A stretch of DNA of 64,000 nt from Flavobacteriales bacterium (GCA_019694795.1 JAIBBF010000004.1:48122-112121); one strand, 5' to 3'. Shown: positions 25,072-34,201, counted from the stretch's first letter. The notes: a model not told the origin generated them from the sequence alone. Program-made: numbers and translations.

Positions 25072-27510
25072 TTAACTGCTTGTTTTGTAGTTCGGTTTAA
25101 AAATTTTTCGCGATGCAATTCCTACTCCGATGGTGGTAAAAATGATAACAGAAATGGAACTGATGGGCATAAGTATAGCGGCCACCAGGGGTGATAAATT
25201 TCCCTGCACGGCGAACCAGAGTCCAACCAGATTATAAATAAAGGATAGTCCAAAACTCATCAGAATTACATTTACGGCGGCTTTGGAAAAGCGGATAAAA
25301 CGGGGTAGTTCACTGAACGATTCCGAATCGAGAATGGCATCGCAGGCGGGAGAAAAATTATTGATGTTCTCCGATACGGAAATTCCCACATTACTTTTTG
25401 CCAATGCACCGGCATCATTCAATCCATCACCAATCATTAATACCGTTTTATGTTCATCCTGAAGTTGTTTTACCAGTTCCAGTTTTTCAAAAGGCGATTG
25501 ATGAAAGAGCATGTTTTCTTCCTTTCCGAATAAAGGCAGCAATTGTTGTTTTTCACCATCATTATCGCCGGAAACTAATTTAACCTGATGCTTTAATTGC
25601 AAATCCTGAATCACATGCTTTAAATCATCCCGGTATTCGGATCGTATGCGGAAATAGCCTTTGTATTGACCGTTAATGGCGTAATGCACTTCCATGGTAC
25701 GTAAACCATCGTGATTTCTTTTTTTACCGCAAATCCATTCTTCGGAGCCCAGTTTAATTTCGTCGGTTAATTTTTTGGCAATAATTCCTTTTCCGGAAAT
25801 TTCTTCATAAGTATCCCATTCGATTTTCGAAATCGACGAAGGGATGTTATCGTGGATTATACGGGATAGCGGATGTGCAGAATTTCCGCTTGCGGATCGG
25901 ATTAATTGTAAATCGTAGTCGCTTAATTCTTCACCCTCAAATTTTAAACGGGCAGCTCCACTTCGTGTGATGGTACCTGTTTTATCGAATAATACCACAT
26001 CCGTTTGGGCCAGTTTTTCAATGACAATCGTATTCTTTAAATAAAATTTCATTTTACCCAGAATCCGCATGGCATTCCCCAATGTAAAAGGTGTGGATAG
26101 GGCTAAGGCGCAGGGACAAGTAATAATCAGAACCGAAGTAAAGGCATGCAATGCTCTGGCCGAATCGGTGCGTAGCCAATAGAGTGCAGCGCCAGACGCA
26201 ATGATTAAAATGATAAGCGTAAACCAGCGGCTAACCCGATTGCTTAATGAAGTAAGTTTATCTTTTTCCGTTTTATCTTTTTCAAAGGTGTCTTCATTCC
26301 ATAAGCGGGTGAGGTAAGATTGAGATACTTCTTTTATTACTTCAACTTCAATGGCATTCCCAATTTGTTTTCCGCCGGCAAAAATTATTTCACCTAAGGT
26401 TTTATCTACCGGAGTCGATTCTCCCGTAACAAAACTGTAATCGATATGCGCATCTCCTTTAAATAAAATGGCATCTCCGGGTATCAGCTCGTTGTTTCGA
26501 ATCAATAGTCTGCTTCCCACTTTTACCTGTGTGGCTGGAATATTTTTTTCCTGTCCTTGTTCTAATAAAGTAACAGAAACCGGAAAGTAGGATTTGTAAT
26601 CGCGGTCGAAGGAAAGTCGGCCATAAGTCATGTTTTGCAATGCCCTTCCAACCAGCATTAAAAAAACCAGACTCGCTAAGGTGTCCATATAACCACTCCC
26701 TGTTCCCGAAAAAATATCGTAAGAGCTGCGAACAAACATGATAAGAATTCCCAAAGCGATGGGAAAATCCATATTCAGAGTTTTGTGTATTACCCCTTTC
26801 CATGCGCTCACAAAAAATTCGGAAGCCGAGTAAAACATTACCGGAATTGCCAATAGGAAATTTAGATAACCAAATAAATTGCGGTAGGGCGATTCGGTTA
26901 AAGAATCGATACCGAAATAATCGGGAAAGCTCAGCAACATAATGTTGCCGAAACTAAAAAATGCAATACCTAATTTGTAGAAATAACTTTTATTGAAATA
27001 TTGACGCTCATCTGTTTTTTCTTCCAGCGAATTCAAACTTAAGTGAGGAGGATATCCAACGCGGTCGAGCAATTTGGCAATATCCGATAAAGCAATTTCT
27101 GAACTGAAAACAATGGAAAGTTCCTTTTTAATGAAGTTGACCCTCGAACGAAATACTTTTGGATGAAGCCGGTTTAAATTTTCCAGTAGCCAGATGCAAC
27201 TACTGCAATGCATGGCGGGAATGTAAAAGGTGACGTGAATCTGGTCGGCATCACGAAATGTGATGAATTTCTTTGAGGTTTCTTCATCATCGAGAAATTC
27301 ATAACGTACGGTGTTGGATTTTTTTTGGGTTTGACCCGGACGTTCATTCAGATCGTAATAATCGCACATTCCGCTTTTGTTCAGAATGTCGTACACTGTT
27401 CTGCATCCTTCGCAACAGAATTTTTTATCCTCCAGTGTTAATGGTTTATCCGGACAAAGTTCACCACAGTGAAAGCACGTTGTTTCCTGTAAAGTTTTGG
27501 TTTCTTCCAT
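25072..27510 (-). CDS. ccoI: Copper-transporting P1B-type ATPase CcoI (FixI)
   Basis: This 812-residue copper pump supplies or exports copper for cbb3 assembly. In order: an N-terminal Cys-rich domain (CFHCGELC and FCCEGC), an HMA domain with MHCSSCIW, eight membrane helices, the TGES-type actuator loop (VTGESTPVD), the ion-binding ITCPCALALSTP, the phosphorylation motif DKTGTIT, and GDGLNDAGAL. The Cys-rich N-terminus is typical of CcoI/FixI and not of CopA. I choose ATG 27510, because it overlaps the stop of the DoxX-like gene as TAATG; the alternative GTG is two codons upstream. Confidence 0.96.
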   Translation of the reverse strand: MEETKTLQETTCFHCGELCPDKPLTLEDKKFCCEGCRTVYDILNKSGMCDYYDLNERPGQTQKKSNTVRYEFLDDEETSKKFITFRDADQIHVTFYIPAMHCSSCIWLLENLNRLHPKVFRSRVNFIKKELSIVFSSEIALSDIAKLLDRVGYPPHLSLNSLEEKTDERQYFNKSYFYKLGIAFFSFGNIMLLSFPDYFGIDSLTESPYRNLFGYLNFLLAIPVMFYSASEFFVSAWKGVIHKTLNMDFPIALGILIMFVRSSYDIFSGTGSGYMDTLASLVFLMLVGRALQNMTYGRLSFDRDYKSYFPVSVTLLEQGQEKNIPATQVKVGSRLLIRNNELIPGDAILFKGDAHIDYSFVTGESTPVDKTLGEIIFAGGKQIGNAIEVEVIKEVSQSYLTRLWNEDTFEKDKTEKDKLTSLSNRVSRWFTLIILIIASGAALYWLRTDSARALHAFTSVLIITCPCALALSTPFTLGNAMRILGKMKFYLKNTIVIEKLAQTDVVLFDKTGTITRSGAARLKFEGEELSDYDLQLIRSASGNSAHPLSRIIHDNIPSSISKIEWDTYEEISGKGIIAKKLTDEIKLGSEEWICGKKRNHDGLRTMEVHYAINGQYKGYFRIRSEYRDDLKHVIQDLQLKHQVKLVSGDNDGEKQQLLPLFGKEENMLFHQSPFEKLELVKQLQDEHKTVLMIGDGLNDAGALAKSNVGISVSENINNFSPACDAILDSESFSELPRFIRFSKAAVNVILMSFGLSFIYNLVGLWFAVQGNLSPLVAAILMPISSISVIIFTTIGVGIASRKIFKPNYKTSS

Positions 27511-27935
27511 TACCACAAGTTTAAAAGATGGTCAATGGAAAATACATCCTGTGCGATGGGGATGAACATCAGAATTACAAGCAAAATCATCCGTGGAAAT
27601 ACATGTTTTAAATCCCAGAGCGGATTCATCATTCCCATTGCGGCGGTAACAAGAATTAAATCGACTCCCAAAAATAAAAATGCCAGGGGCTTAAGTAAAC
27701 CAAGAATAAGCAATGCTCCTCCAATTAATTCAACCCAGGAACTGTATAAAGCGGTAGCAGAAAAAAGCCAATCCGGTAAAAAGGATTTTTTTAATTCGTA
27801 GCGAAAAGTTTCCGCCACTTTGGAGGTACCAATCAAAGCTACTTTTTCATAGCCCTGAAACAGGAATAACATTCCCAACATCAGCCGCAGAAACAAAATG
27901 CCGGCAGCCGGTAAGTGAAGAATCAGATTTTCCAT
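27510..27935 (-). CDS. DoxX-family membrane protein
   Basis: This 141-residue protein has four membrane helices and the DoxX-type motif LRLMLGMLFLFQGYEKV near the start and WVELIGGALLILG in the middle. The biochemical role of the family is poorly defined. It sits between an unknown 136-residue protein and ccoI with gaps of two bases and an overlap of one base, so all three are cotranscribed. A link to oxidase assembly or redox balance is from context only. Confidence 0.85.
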   Translation of the reverse strand: MENLILHLPAAGILFLRLMLGMLFLFQGYEKVALIGTSKVAETFRYELKKSFLPDWLFSATALYSSWVELIGGALLILGLLKPLAFLFLGVDLILVTAAMGMMNPLWDLKHVFPRMILLVILMFIPIAQDVFSIDHLLNLW

Positions 27936-27937
27936 GA

Positions 27938-28348
27938 TTATTCCTGTTCGTGAATATCCGGTAATTCATCTTTACCCATAGGCATATTCATTTCTTCACC
28001 AAGGTGATTAATCTCCGATAAAGTCATTTCATCCGTAACCGTAGTTTGCAACCATATTTTTCCGCTTTTCCGGAAAACCTGAACCCAGATACCTGCATCT
28101 TCAATCCAGTTTTTTTCAAAATTTTTCACTTTGGTGTGACCATTCATTGAAATGGAACAGTTAATGCGGGCATGCAATACATCGTGAATGGTTTTGCTGT
28201 AATCCTTTATCGGATCACCGGGAACCTCTTTATGCGCCAACTGATCAATTTTGTCTTCGTAAAACTGAATTTTTAAAAAAGGAAAATGCTGTTGAAATGC
28301 TTTATTGATATCCTCCAGTTTGGAATCTTCATTAAATATTAAATTCAT
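27938..28348 (-). CDS. Unknown protein heading the DoxX-ccoI unit
   Basis: I do not recognise this 136-residue protein. It has no signal peptide or membrane segment and appears to be a mixed alpha/beta cytoplasmic protein. The C-terminus has a Met-rich, acidic patch (EMNMPMGKDELPDIHEQE). With the Met pair and His, this could be a weak copper site, an attractive idea for a gene directly upstream of a copper pump, but it is speculation. It is followed after two bases by the DoxX gene. The 122 bases upstream show neither an exact -7 box nor an FNR-like site. Confidence 0.7.
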   Translation of the reverse strand: MNLIFNEDSKLEDINKAFQQHFPFLKIQFYEDKIDQLAHKEVPGDPIKDYSKTIHDVLHARINCSISMNGHTKVKNFEKNWIEDAGIWVQVFRKSGKIWLQTTVTDEMTLSEINHLGEEMNMPMGKDELPDIHEQE

Positions 28349-28470
28349 GGGGCTGATTTTTTGGGTTAATAATCAACTGAAACAATTTAATGTTTACAGA
28401 ATATTTTATGGACCATAGCACAGGATTTGGGTAAAAATATATTCCTGAATCCGTACTATTACCTAAGTGT

Positions 28471-29307
28471 TTATTTTGGTGTATCGGTGTAGGGGAGTTC
28501 TGGTAATACCAATAATGGTAAGTGAGTGTGGTAAATCATTTTTTTGGTGACACTCTTGTTGAACATGCGATCGAACAATCCATGTTTACGATGCACTAAT
28601 GCTAACCAATCTGTTTTATGTTCAGCAATAAATTCATCAATTCCTTCTGTAACATTTTTTCCTTCCGGAAAGAAAAACAAGTGACTGAGTTCCTCAAAAT
28701 AGTGGTCCAGCTGAATACCTGCTACACTCTTGTTGTAATCAGGAAGTAATTCACCTTCGGTTACATTCACGATGTTTACCTTTGCTTTAAAACTCAACGC
28801 ACATTCTTTTAACGCATCCAGCGAATGAATTTGGAGTCCCTTTAAATCAGAAGCAAAAGCAATCCACTCCGGTGTTTTGTATTTCGCATCCGAAGGAACA
28901 ACCAATAAAGGTGTTTTGGTGTTTTCAATATACGATGCAGTGGTGGATCCGATAAACAGTTCGGAAGCTTTATTATGACCATGCATGCCTAAAACAATTA
29001 AATCTGCATTGATGGCTTCTTTGTATTCATTTATTTCATCCGTGGTAAAACCCATTTCTGCTTTTACAAAAGGAGTGATACCATATTTTTCATTCAGATC
29101 TTCGCCAAGTTTTTCAAGACGGTCTAAACTTTCTTTTTCCATCGATGATAAATCCGGAACAACCGGAATATCTGAGGCAATCAGGGGCATGTGATAAACA
29201 TGCAATAAATGTAATCGGGCGTTTAACTGCTTGGCTAATTGGGCGGCAAACTCAACGGCATTAACCGAAGCGGGAGAAAAATCGGTGGCAACTAAAATGG
29301 ATTTCAT
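28471..29307 (-). CDS. Universal stress protein with two UspA domains
   Basis: This 278-residue cytoplasmic protein starts with MKSILVATDFSPASVNAVEFA, the classic UspA opening, and holds two UspA folds in tandem. The first (about 1-145) ends in the nucleotide loop GMHGHNKASELFIGSTTASY; the second (about 150-278) is degenerate, with LVHRKHGLFDRMFNKSVT. I use ATG 29307 because the upstream frame (to 29394) adds a non-family extension that overlaps the predicted promoter. An FNR-like site and exact -7 box upstream predict induction with the oxidase, as known for Usp genes under ANR/FNR in other bacteria. Confidence 0.9.
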   Translation of the reverse strand: MKSILVATDFSPASVNAVEFAAQLAKQLNARLHLLHVYHMPLIASDIPVVPDLSSMEKESLDRLEKLGEDLNEKYGITPFVKAEMGFTTDEINEYKEAINADLIVLGMHGHNKASELFIGSTTASYIENTKTPLLVVPSDAKYKTPEWIAFASDLKGLQIHSLDALKECALSFKAKVNIVNVTEGELLPDYNKSVAGIQLDHYFEELSHLFFFPEGKNVTEGIDEFIAEHKTDWLALVHRKHGLFDRMFNKSVTKKMIYHTHLPLLVLPELPYTDTPK

Positions 29308-29335
29308 AAGGACAGTTTTAGGGTTTTGGGTTAAG

Positions 29336-29343
29336 CAAAAATA
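29336..29343 (-). promoter_or_regulatory. -7 promoter box (TATTTTTG) of the universal stress gene
   Basis: This exact TAnnTTTG match on the minus strand lies 29 bases before the ATG at 29307, which gives a leader of about 24 bases. Confidence 0.7.
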
Positions 29344-29366
29344 CCCCCCATGCAGAGCATGCTTAA

Positions 29367-29378
29367 TGATTACGGTCA
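29367..29378. promoter_or_regulatory. FNR-like site TGATTACGGTCA upstream of the universal stress gene
   Basis: The half sites are TGAT and GTCA with four bases between. The centre (29372.5) is exactly 36.5 bp upstream of the G of the -7 box for the stress gene. Confidence 0.7.
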
Positions 29379-29407
29379 CAGGTAATTCTGACATTCATCA
29401 GTTTTTG

Positions 29408-29415
29408 TAGTTTTG
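29408..29415 (+). promoter_or_regulatory. -7 promoter box (TAGTTTTG) of the threonine aldolase gene
   Basis: This exact TAnnTTTG match has its G ten bases before the ATG at 29425. The FNR-like site at 29367-29378 is 42.5 bp from this G, so it is not in the activating position for this gene. Confidence 0.5.
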
Positions 29416-29424
29416 GAAAAAAAA

Positions 29425-30456
29425 ATGAGCATGCAAACCTTTATCGACCTTAGAAGTGATACCGTAACCAAACCGAGTCCCGAAATGCTTGAGGCCATGT
29501 TAAGTGCACCTCTGGGTGATGATGTTTTTATGGAGGATCCCACCGTTATTGAGTTGGAATCGAAATTGGCATCTATGTTTGGAAAAGAGGCTGGTTTGTT
29601 TTGTCCTTCAGGAACCATGACCAATCAAATTGCAATTCGTATGCACACGGTGCCTGGTCAGGAAGTAATTTGCCATAAAGAATCGCATGTCTACAAATAT
29701 GAAGGTGGCGGTATAATGGTTAATTCGTTATGCAGCGTAAAACTGATTGATGGAAACCGCGGACGAATTACGGTGGATGACGTAAAGAACAGTTTAAATA
29801 ATCCGGAAGATGTGCATTTGCCTGTTAGTCGATTGGTTTCTGTTGAAGACACTGCTAACCGTGGGGGAGGAGCGATTTATGATTTTGAGGAGTTAAAACG
29901 AATTTCGGCCTTTTGTAAGGAAAAAGGATTGGCCTACCACCTTGATGGTGCGCGTATTTTTAATTCACTGGTAGAAACAGGAGTGGATTATACCACCTAT
30001 GGTCAGCAATTCGATTCAATTTCCGTTTGTTTAAGCAAAGGTTTGGGTACTCCGGTTGGATCCGTCTTAATCGGTACATCTGCTCAAATAAAAGCTGCAC
30101 GTAGAATTCGAAAAGTGTTGGGTGGAGGAATGCGCCAGGCAGGCGTTTTGGCAGCTGCAGGATTGTTTGCGCTCGAGCATAATATTCAACGATTAAAAGA
30201 TGATCATCGTCGTGCAAAACTTATCGGGGAGATGGTTAAAAAAATATCGTTTGCAGAAGAAGTTTTTCCGGTTGAAACCAATATTGTAGTGTTCGGAATA
30301 AAACCGGCATTAAGTGTGGAGAAGATAGTTTCCGACTTAAAATCGAAAGGTGTATTGTGTGTGCCGTTCGGACCCGGTTTAATTCGTATGGTGACCCATC
30401 TCGATTTTAAAGAAGAGGACTTAAACAAACTAAGTGAGGTGTTAAAATCATTATGA
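29425..30456 (+). CDS. Threonine aldolase (PLP-dependent)
   Basis: This 343-residue protein is a fold-type I PLP enzyme of the beta-eliminating lyase/threonine aldolase family, which splits L-threonine or L-allo-threonine to glycine and acetaldehyde. The opening FIDLRSDTVTKPSPEML is diagnostic. LHxDGAR-type AYHLDGARIFN carries the PLP-contacting Asp, and the PLP Lys is in SVCLSKGLGTPVGSVL. I use ATG 29425 instead of TTG 29413, because the latter lies within the -7 box. The downstream lipoprotein gene overlaps by four bases. Confidence 0.92.
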   Translation: MSMQTFIDLRSDTVTKPSPEMLEAMLSAPLGDDVFMEDPTVIELESKLASMFGKEAGLFCPSGTMTNQIAIRMHTVPGQEVICHKESHVYKYEGGGIMVNSLCSVKLIDGNRGRITVDDVKNSLNNPEDVHLPVSRLVSVEDTANRGGGAIYDFEELKRISAFCKEKGLAYHLDGARIFNSLVETGVDYTTYGQQFDSISVCLSKGLGTPVGSVLIGTSAQIKAARRIRKVLGGGMRQAGVLAAAGLFALEHNIQRLKDDHRRAKLIGEMVKKISFAEEVFPVETNIVVFGIKPALSVEKIVSDLKSKGVLCVPFGPGLIRMVTHLDFKEEDLNKLSEVLKSL

Positions 30457-31097
30457 AGAACAAGCTAAAATTGATTATCCCCTTTCTACTTTCAGTAGCA
30501 TGTTCTACTTATGTGGAAAAGGACCCCGCTCCTGAACCGGAAAATACAGATACTTCCATTTCTCTTACCGAAGAACCCGCAATTTTACCTGATACGGTTG
30601 CTATAGATCCAAAGTTAAGTCCACAGGAAAAAATAATTGCCTTTAAAGAAAAACAGTTGCGTTTGTATTCCGAGGTAGAGGCAACAAAAGGTATAAATCC
30701 CGAACGCTTCGAAAAGGATACACTGATAAAATTCGCTTTGAAAAAAAACACTCCGGTTAAATACGGTACTACTGAGAATGTATACCCTGTTGCTACTGTT
30801 TTTTATTTACACTATTCCGATTCTACCACGTTCAACAATGCATTCAATAACTGGATGAATTGTTTTGGTAATGATTGCACACCCATTCGGTTCGAAGAGG
30901 ATATGAAGGCTATAAAGACAACACCTTCTTATACCTGGATCAATCAGGATCAGTTATGGATGCTTCATCTTTGCTATCAATGCGAGCATAAGGAAAACGA
31001 CTGGAACAAATGGATTGATGAGCTGGATTTGCTTTTTGGCGGAAAAAATACAGTCCGTATCGAGACGGCTTGTGGTGGACCGCTAAAATGGAAGTGA
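30453..31097 (+). CDS. Predicted lipoprotein of unknown function
   Basis: This 214-residue protein has a lipoprotein signal peptide (LIIPFLLSVAC, lipobox Cys at residue 17) and then a Pro/Glu-rich spacer. Residues about 50-214 form a soluble domain with four Cys (CFGNDC, HLCYQC) that could form disulfides. No family is recognised. It overlaps the threonine aldolase gene by four bases and meets the next gene tail to tail with a one-base gap. Confidence 0.7.
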   Translation: MKNKLKLIIPFLLSVACSTYVEKDPAPEPENTDTSISLTEEPAILPDTVAIDPKLSPQEKIIAFKEKQLRLYSEVEATKGINPERFEKDTLIKFALKKNTPVKYGTTENVYPVATVFYLHYSDSTTFNNAFNNWMNCFGNDCTPIRFEEDMKAIKTTPSYTWINQDQLWMLHLCYQCEHKENDWNKWIDELDLLFGGKNTVRIETACGGPLKWK

Positions 31098-31098
31098 T

Positions 31099-31593
31099 TT
31101 AATTACTGACCCAACTAACGAGCTCAGCTTTCTTAAAATTATGGCCTGTTATCAGAAAAGTCTGAATCAATCTTCCGTTTTTTTCATTTTCCCAGGAAAT
31201 CATTTTTACAATTTTCGATTCAGTAATTTTTTTGGGTTTCCCGTAGTATTTCATACATAAACTATCCAGCGACTGAACTTGTTTGGGATCGTTGGTGTTG
31301 ACCTGAAAATGCATTAATATTCCTTTGCGAACAATTAAGGTTAATTTTAATTTGTTCAGTTGACCCAATGTCGATTTTGTAAAACACAATTTCACATTAT
31401 TCACCGTGTCGCAACCCGAAAATTTTAATCCTAATTCATTAAAACCGATACCGGCAAATTGGAGTCCGCTTAAATTTACCGGAGTGCTGATTTCAACGGT
31501 GGGACCATTATATTTAGCCTGAGCAGCGCATGAATTAATACCTGCCGGAAAAATGCAAATTGAAATGAATAGTATTTGAAAGAATAATTTCAT
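31099..31593 (-). CDS. Secreted protein of unknown function
   Basis: This 164-residue protein has a signal peptide (about residues 1-25, ending near CAAQA) and a small mixed alpha/beta domain. I recognise no family. The ATG overlaps the stop of the upstream outer-membrane-like gene by four bases, so the two are coupled. Confidence 0.65.
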   Translation of the reverse strand: MKLFFQILFISICIFPAGINSCAAQAKYNGPTVEISTPVNLSGLQFAGIGFNELGLKFSGCDTVNNVKLCFTKSTLGQLNKLKLTLIVRKGILMHFQVNTNDPKQVQSLDSLCMKYYGKPKKITESKIVKMISWENEKNGRLIQTFLITGHNFKKAELVSWVSN

Positions 31594-32441
31594 CGTTCCT
31601 GCTGGTATTGCTGTTGCTTACGTTTATCGTCGGGGTGACCCTCTACCGGAGGACAGTCCCATGATTTTTTACTTACCCAAGCAAAACGAATGGTAAAATA
31701 GATCGGGCGGTAATGGCTACTGAACATATTGTATCTGGAACGGCCATTTTCCCAGGTAGAAAAAGATAGAATTGGAGTTTCAAGTGTTGGAATTACAAAT
31801 AGTTTATCATTCCATTTTATTCCGTATCCCAATTTATAATGCAATTGGAATAAAAATTTAGAAGGGTTTTGCTGGTCCTGATAACTGAGGTTCCCACTAT
31901 AGGAATTGTTATTAATTACTCGGTAATCCGCATTAATTCCGATGCTGTTTTGCAAAAATTGCAAATCATTCAGCTGATAAATATTATTTAGATTGAAGTT
32001 GGCAGTGATATAACTGTGACCATATTTCCCGGATCCGTCATTGCTGCCGAATGTTGATCCTGTACTCAGTTGTTCGTAATTGGCATTGAAGGCTTCTTTA
32101 CCTCTTATCTGTTTAAAGGCAAGTGAATAATCCATGAAGTTAAACAAGTAACCATATTTAAAAATGTGGAAACGTCCTACCTCCAGGTATAAACCAATTC
32201 TACCGGCAGGATCGAAAGTGGCTTTATATGCTGTATCGTTTGCCTGCATCAGCGTTTCTTCCTGATTTTTAAAACGACTTAGCGCATAAGAAGCTCCCGG
32301 AGCAAAATGCCAGCCTTTAAGTTTATAGGGGCCTTCTAAATTAATTAAGGGAATATTTTTTCGTTTGTAGGTGTGTTGTCCCGATGCCAAACCGGAAAGG
32401 GTGAGGAATACAATGGTAAGGAGCCGTGTAGAAAATTTCAT
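31590..32441 (-). CDS. Predicted outer-membrane barrel-like protein
   Basis: This 283-residue protein has a signal peptide (MKFSTRLLTIVFLTLSGLAS, residues 1-20) and many short amphipathic strands with aromatic residues, such as HSYITANFNLNNIYQL and PIYFTIRFAWV, suggesting an outer-membrane barrel. The tail is charged and Gln-rich (DDKRKQQQYQQER). I choose ATG 32441 because it begins directly with the signal peptide. No family name is clear to me. It is cotranscribed with the small secreted protein downstream. Confidence 0.65.
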   Translation of the reverse strand: MKFSTRLLTIVFLTLSGLASGQHTYKRKNIPLINLEGPYKLKGWHFAPGASYALSRFKNQEETLMQANDTAYKATFDPAGRIGLYLEVGRFHIFKYGYLFNFMDYSLAFKQIRGKEAFNANYEQLSTGSTFGSNDGSGKYGHSYITANFNLNNIYQLNDLQFLQNSIGINADYRVINNNSYSGNLSYQDQQNPSKFLFQLHYKLGYGIKWNDKLFVIPTLETPILSFSTWENGRSRYNMFSSHYRPIYFTIRFAWVSKKSWDCPPVEGHPDDKRKQQQYQQER

Positions 32442-32676
32442 CAGGTAAAAATACTCAGATTGAAACTTAATGTACAAGGCATTAATCCGTTTTTTAAAGA
32501 GGTTTATCAACTAAATGAAGGGGAGAACTTATGGTTGTTTACCGAAAATGTCCTTTGCCATAATTTAAACCGATTTCGTCCTTTTTTTTAAGCAGATCAA
32601 CCATTCTTGCAAAATCGTTTAAACCTTTGGTACGTTTTTGGGTCTATATTCAGCGAACCAACAAAATCGAGTAACC

Positions 32677-33492
32677 ATGTCCATGCAAAAATTAAGTGTA
32701 ATCTCTTTTATAATACTCACCGTATTTTCATCCTGCCGCAAAGAAAGAGATACCGAAGATTTTCAAACGGTAAGTGATAATGCGCTTGCGGAGAATTCAT
32801 TTAACGAGTTAAAAAATATTGCCGATGAAGCTTATTCCGGTAATATGGTCATCTACCGTTCCGCCATGGATACGCTGGTTTATGGCTGTGCAACCGTTAT
32901 CAGAGATACCACCGGAAACGGGGGAACCATTACGGTAGATTTCGGTACAAGCAATTGTCAGTGCAACGATGGCAAAAACCGCCGGGGAAAAGTAATATTT
33001 ACCTATACCGGTCCCTATCGCGATTCCGGTACTGTAATTACCCATACGCCGGATCAGTATTTTGTAAACGATAATCAGCTTACAGGTACTAAAACAGTTA
33101 CCAATATGGGTCGCAATAATGCCGGTAATCTTTGGTATGCTATTCATGTGGATGGAACAGTGATTAAAGCTAATAATGGCGGAACCATCACCTGGGTGTC
33201 CGACCGTACCCGCGAATGGGTAGCGGGGGAGTCCACCGTGCTCAATATCTTCGATGATGCTTATCTGATCAGCGGAACTGGCAACGGCGTTGCTGCCAAT
33301 GGAGAAAGCTTTACGGCTCAGATCATTACCCCATTGCGAAAAGAAATAGGATGTTATCACTTTGTGAGCGGTAGCATCAGCATAACACCGGGATCTCGTC
33401 CCACCCGCGTAATTGATTATGGAAACGGAACCTGCGATAACAATGCCACCGTAACGGTGAATGGAAATACGTATTCCATTCAATTGCCATAA
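32677..33492 (+). CDS. Predicted lipoprotein of unknown function
   Basis: This 271-residue protein has a lipoprotein signal (LSVISFIILTVFSSC) and a beta-rich mature domain with repeated NGGTITV-type strands and several Cys (CATVIRD, CQCNDG, GCYHF, GTCDNN). No family is recognised. The start at ATG 32677 gives an ideal lipoprotein signal; the longer TTG frame from 32638 does not. A terminator follows directly, so it is a single-gene unit. Confidence 0.7.
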   Translation: MSMQKLSVISFIILTVFSSCRKERDTEDFQTVSDNALAENSFNELKNIADEAYSGNMVIYRSAMDTLVYGCATVIRDTTGNGGTITVDFGTSNCQCNDGKNRRGKVIFTYTGPYRDSGTVITHTPDQYFVNDNQLTGTKTVTNMGRNNAGNLWYAIHVDGTVIKANNGGTITWVSDRTREWVAGESTVLNIFDDAYLISGTGNGVAANGESFTAQIITPLRKEIGCYHFVSGSISITPGSRPTRVIDYGNGTCDNNATVTVNGNTYSIQLP

Positions 33493-33514
33493 CCTGCTTT
33501 GTTTCCTGTAAAAT

Positions 33515-33547
33515 GGGGCTTTTCCGAATGGAGGCCCCTTTTTTTAT
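33515..33547 (+). terminator. Intrinsic terminator after the 32677 lipoprotein gene
   Basis: GGGGC (33515-33519) pairs with GCCCC (33534-33538) with additional TCC/GGA pairing inside the loop, and a run of seven or more T follows. Confidence 0.75.
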
Positions 33548-33611
33548 TCACAAGGTGATGAAAACAGCAGTCCGATTGTGCCTTGGAATTTGTCTTTTTG
33601 GATCATTCCTC

Positions 33612-33619
33612 TATTTTTG
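33612..33619 (+). promoter_or_regulatory. -7 promoter box (TATTTTTG) of efp
   Basis: This exact TAnnTTTG match lies 19 bases before the efp ATG at 33638, predicting a leader of about 14 bases. Confidence 0.6.
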
Positions 33620-33637
33620 CACCTCAATTTTATCATT

Positions 33638-34201
33638 ATGGCATCTACTGCAGATTTTAAGAATGGTCTTTGTTTCCGTTACAATACGGATTTAGTGACC
33701 ATCGTTGAGTTTCTTCATGTTAAACCAGGTAAAGGACCAGCTTTCGTTCGTACCAAGCTGAAAAGTCTGAACACCGGAAAAATTTATGATATCACCTTTA
33801 ACTCCGGTGTAAAAATTGATACCGTACGTGTTGAGCGCCGCAATGTTCAGTTTTTGTATAAGGACGAAGAAGGGTATCATTTTATGAATACGGACGACTT
33901 CGAACAAATCGCTGTACAGGAACACCAAATCAACTCGCCTCAATTTCTGAAAGAATCGAACGAGGCAGAGATGATGTTCGATACCGACGAAGAACGCGTT
34001 CTTTCCGTTGAATTGAAACCATTCGTAGAATTGGAAATTACCTATACCGAACCAGGTATAAAGGGTGATACTGCTACCAACACATTAAAACCTGCCAAAG
34101 TAGAAACCGGAGCAGAAGTACGCGTTCCATTGTTTATTAACATTGGCGACAAAGTGCGTATCGATACCCGCACCGGCGATTACATGGATCGCGTAAAATA
34201 A
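33638..34201 (+). CDS. efp: Elongation factor P
   Basis: This 187-residue protein is translation factor EF-P, which relieves ribosome stalling at polyproline. The tip loop reads [11 protein letters not shown], with Lys32 at the position modified in other bacteria. The three beta-barrel domains and the C-terminal signature ([10 protein letters not shown]) are intact. I start at ATG 33638, the normal family start, which is preceded by an exact -7 box; the longer frame from 33578 is spurious. No lysylation genes (epmA, epmB) are seen in the window. Confidence 0.96.
   Translation: MASTADFKNGLCFRYNTDLVTIVEFLHVKPGKGPAFVRTKLKSLNTGKIYDITFNSGVKIDTVRVERRNVQFLYKDEEGYHFMNTDDFEQIAVQEHQINSPQFLKESNEAEMMFDTDEERVLSVELKPFVELEITYTEPGIKGDTATNTLKPAKVETGAEVRVPLFINIGDKVRIDTRTGDYMDRVK

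Noticed and set aside
28407..28417. Short palindrome TATGGACCATA upstream of the 136-residue unknown gene
   Set aside because: Arms of five bases with no -7 box at a fitting distance; it differs from the TGAY-N4-RTCA sites.
29379..29394. N-terminal extension of the universal stress protein up to 29394
   Set aside because: It lacks UspA similarity and covers the predicted FNR-like site and -7 box; the family start is ATG 29307.
29367..29415. FNR-type activation of the threonine aldolase gene from the site at 29367
   Set aside because: The distance to its -7 box is 42.5 bp and not 36.5 bp, so the site belongs to the divergent stress gene.
32809..33483. 224-residue open frame antisense to the 32677 lipoprotein gene
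   Set aside because: The lipoprotein frame has a proper signal peptide and terminator; the antisense frame is low-complexity and has neither.
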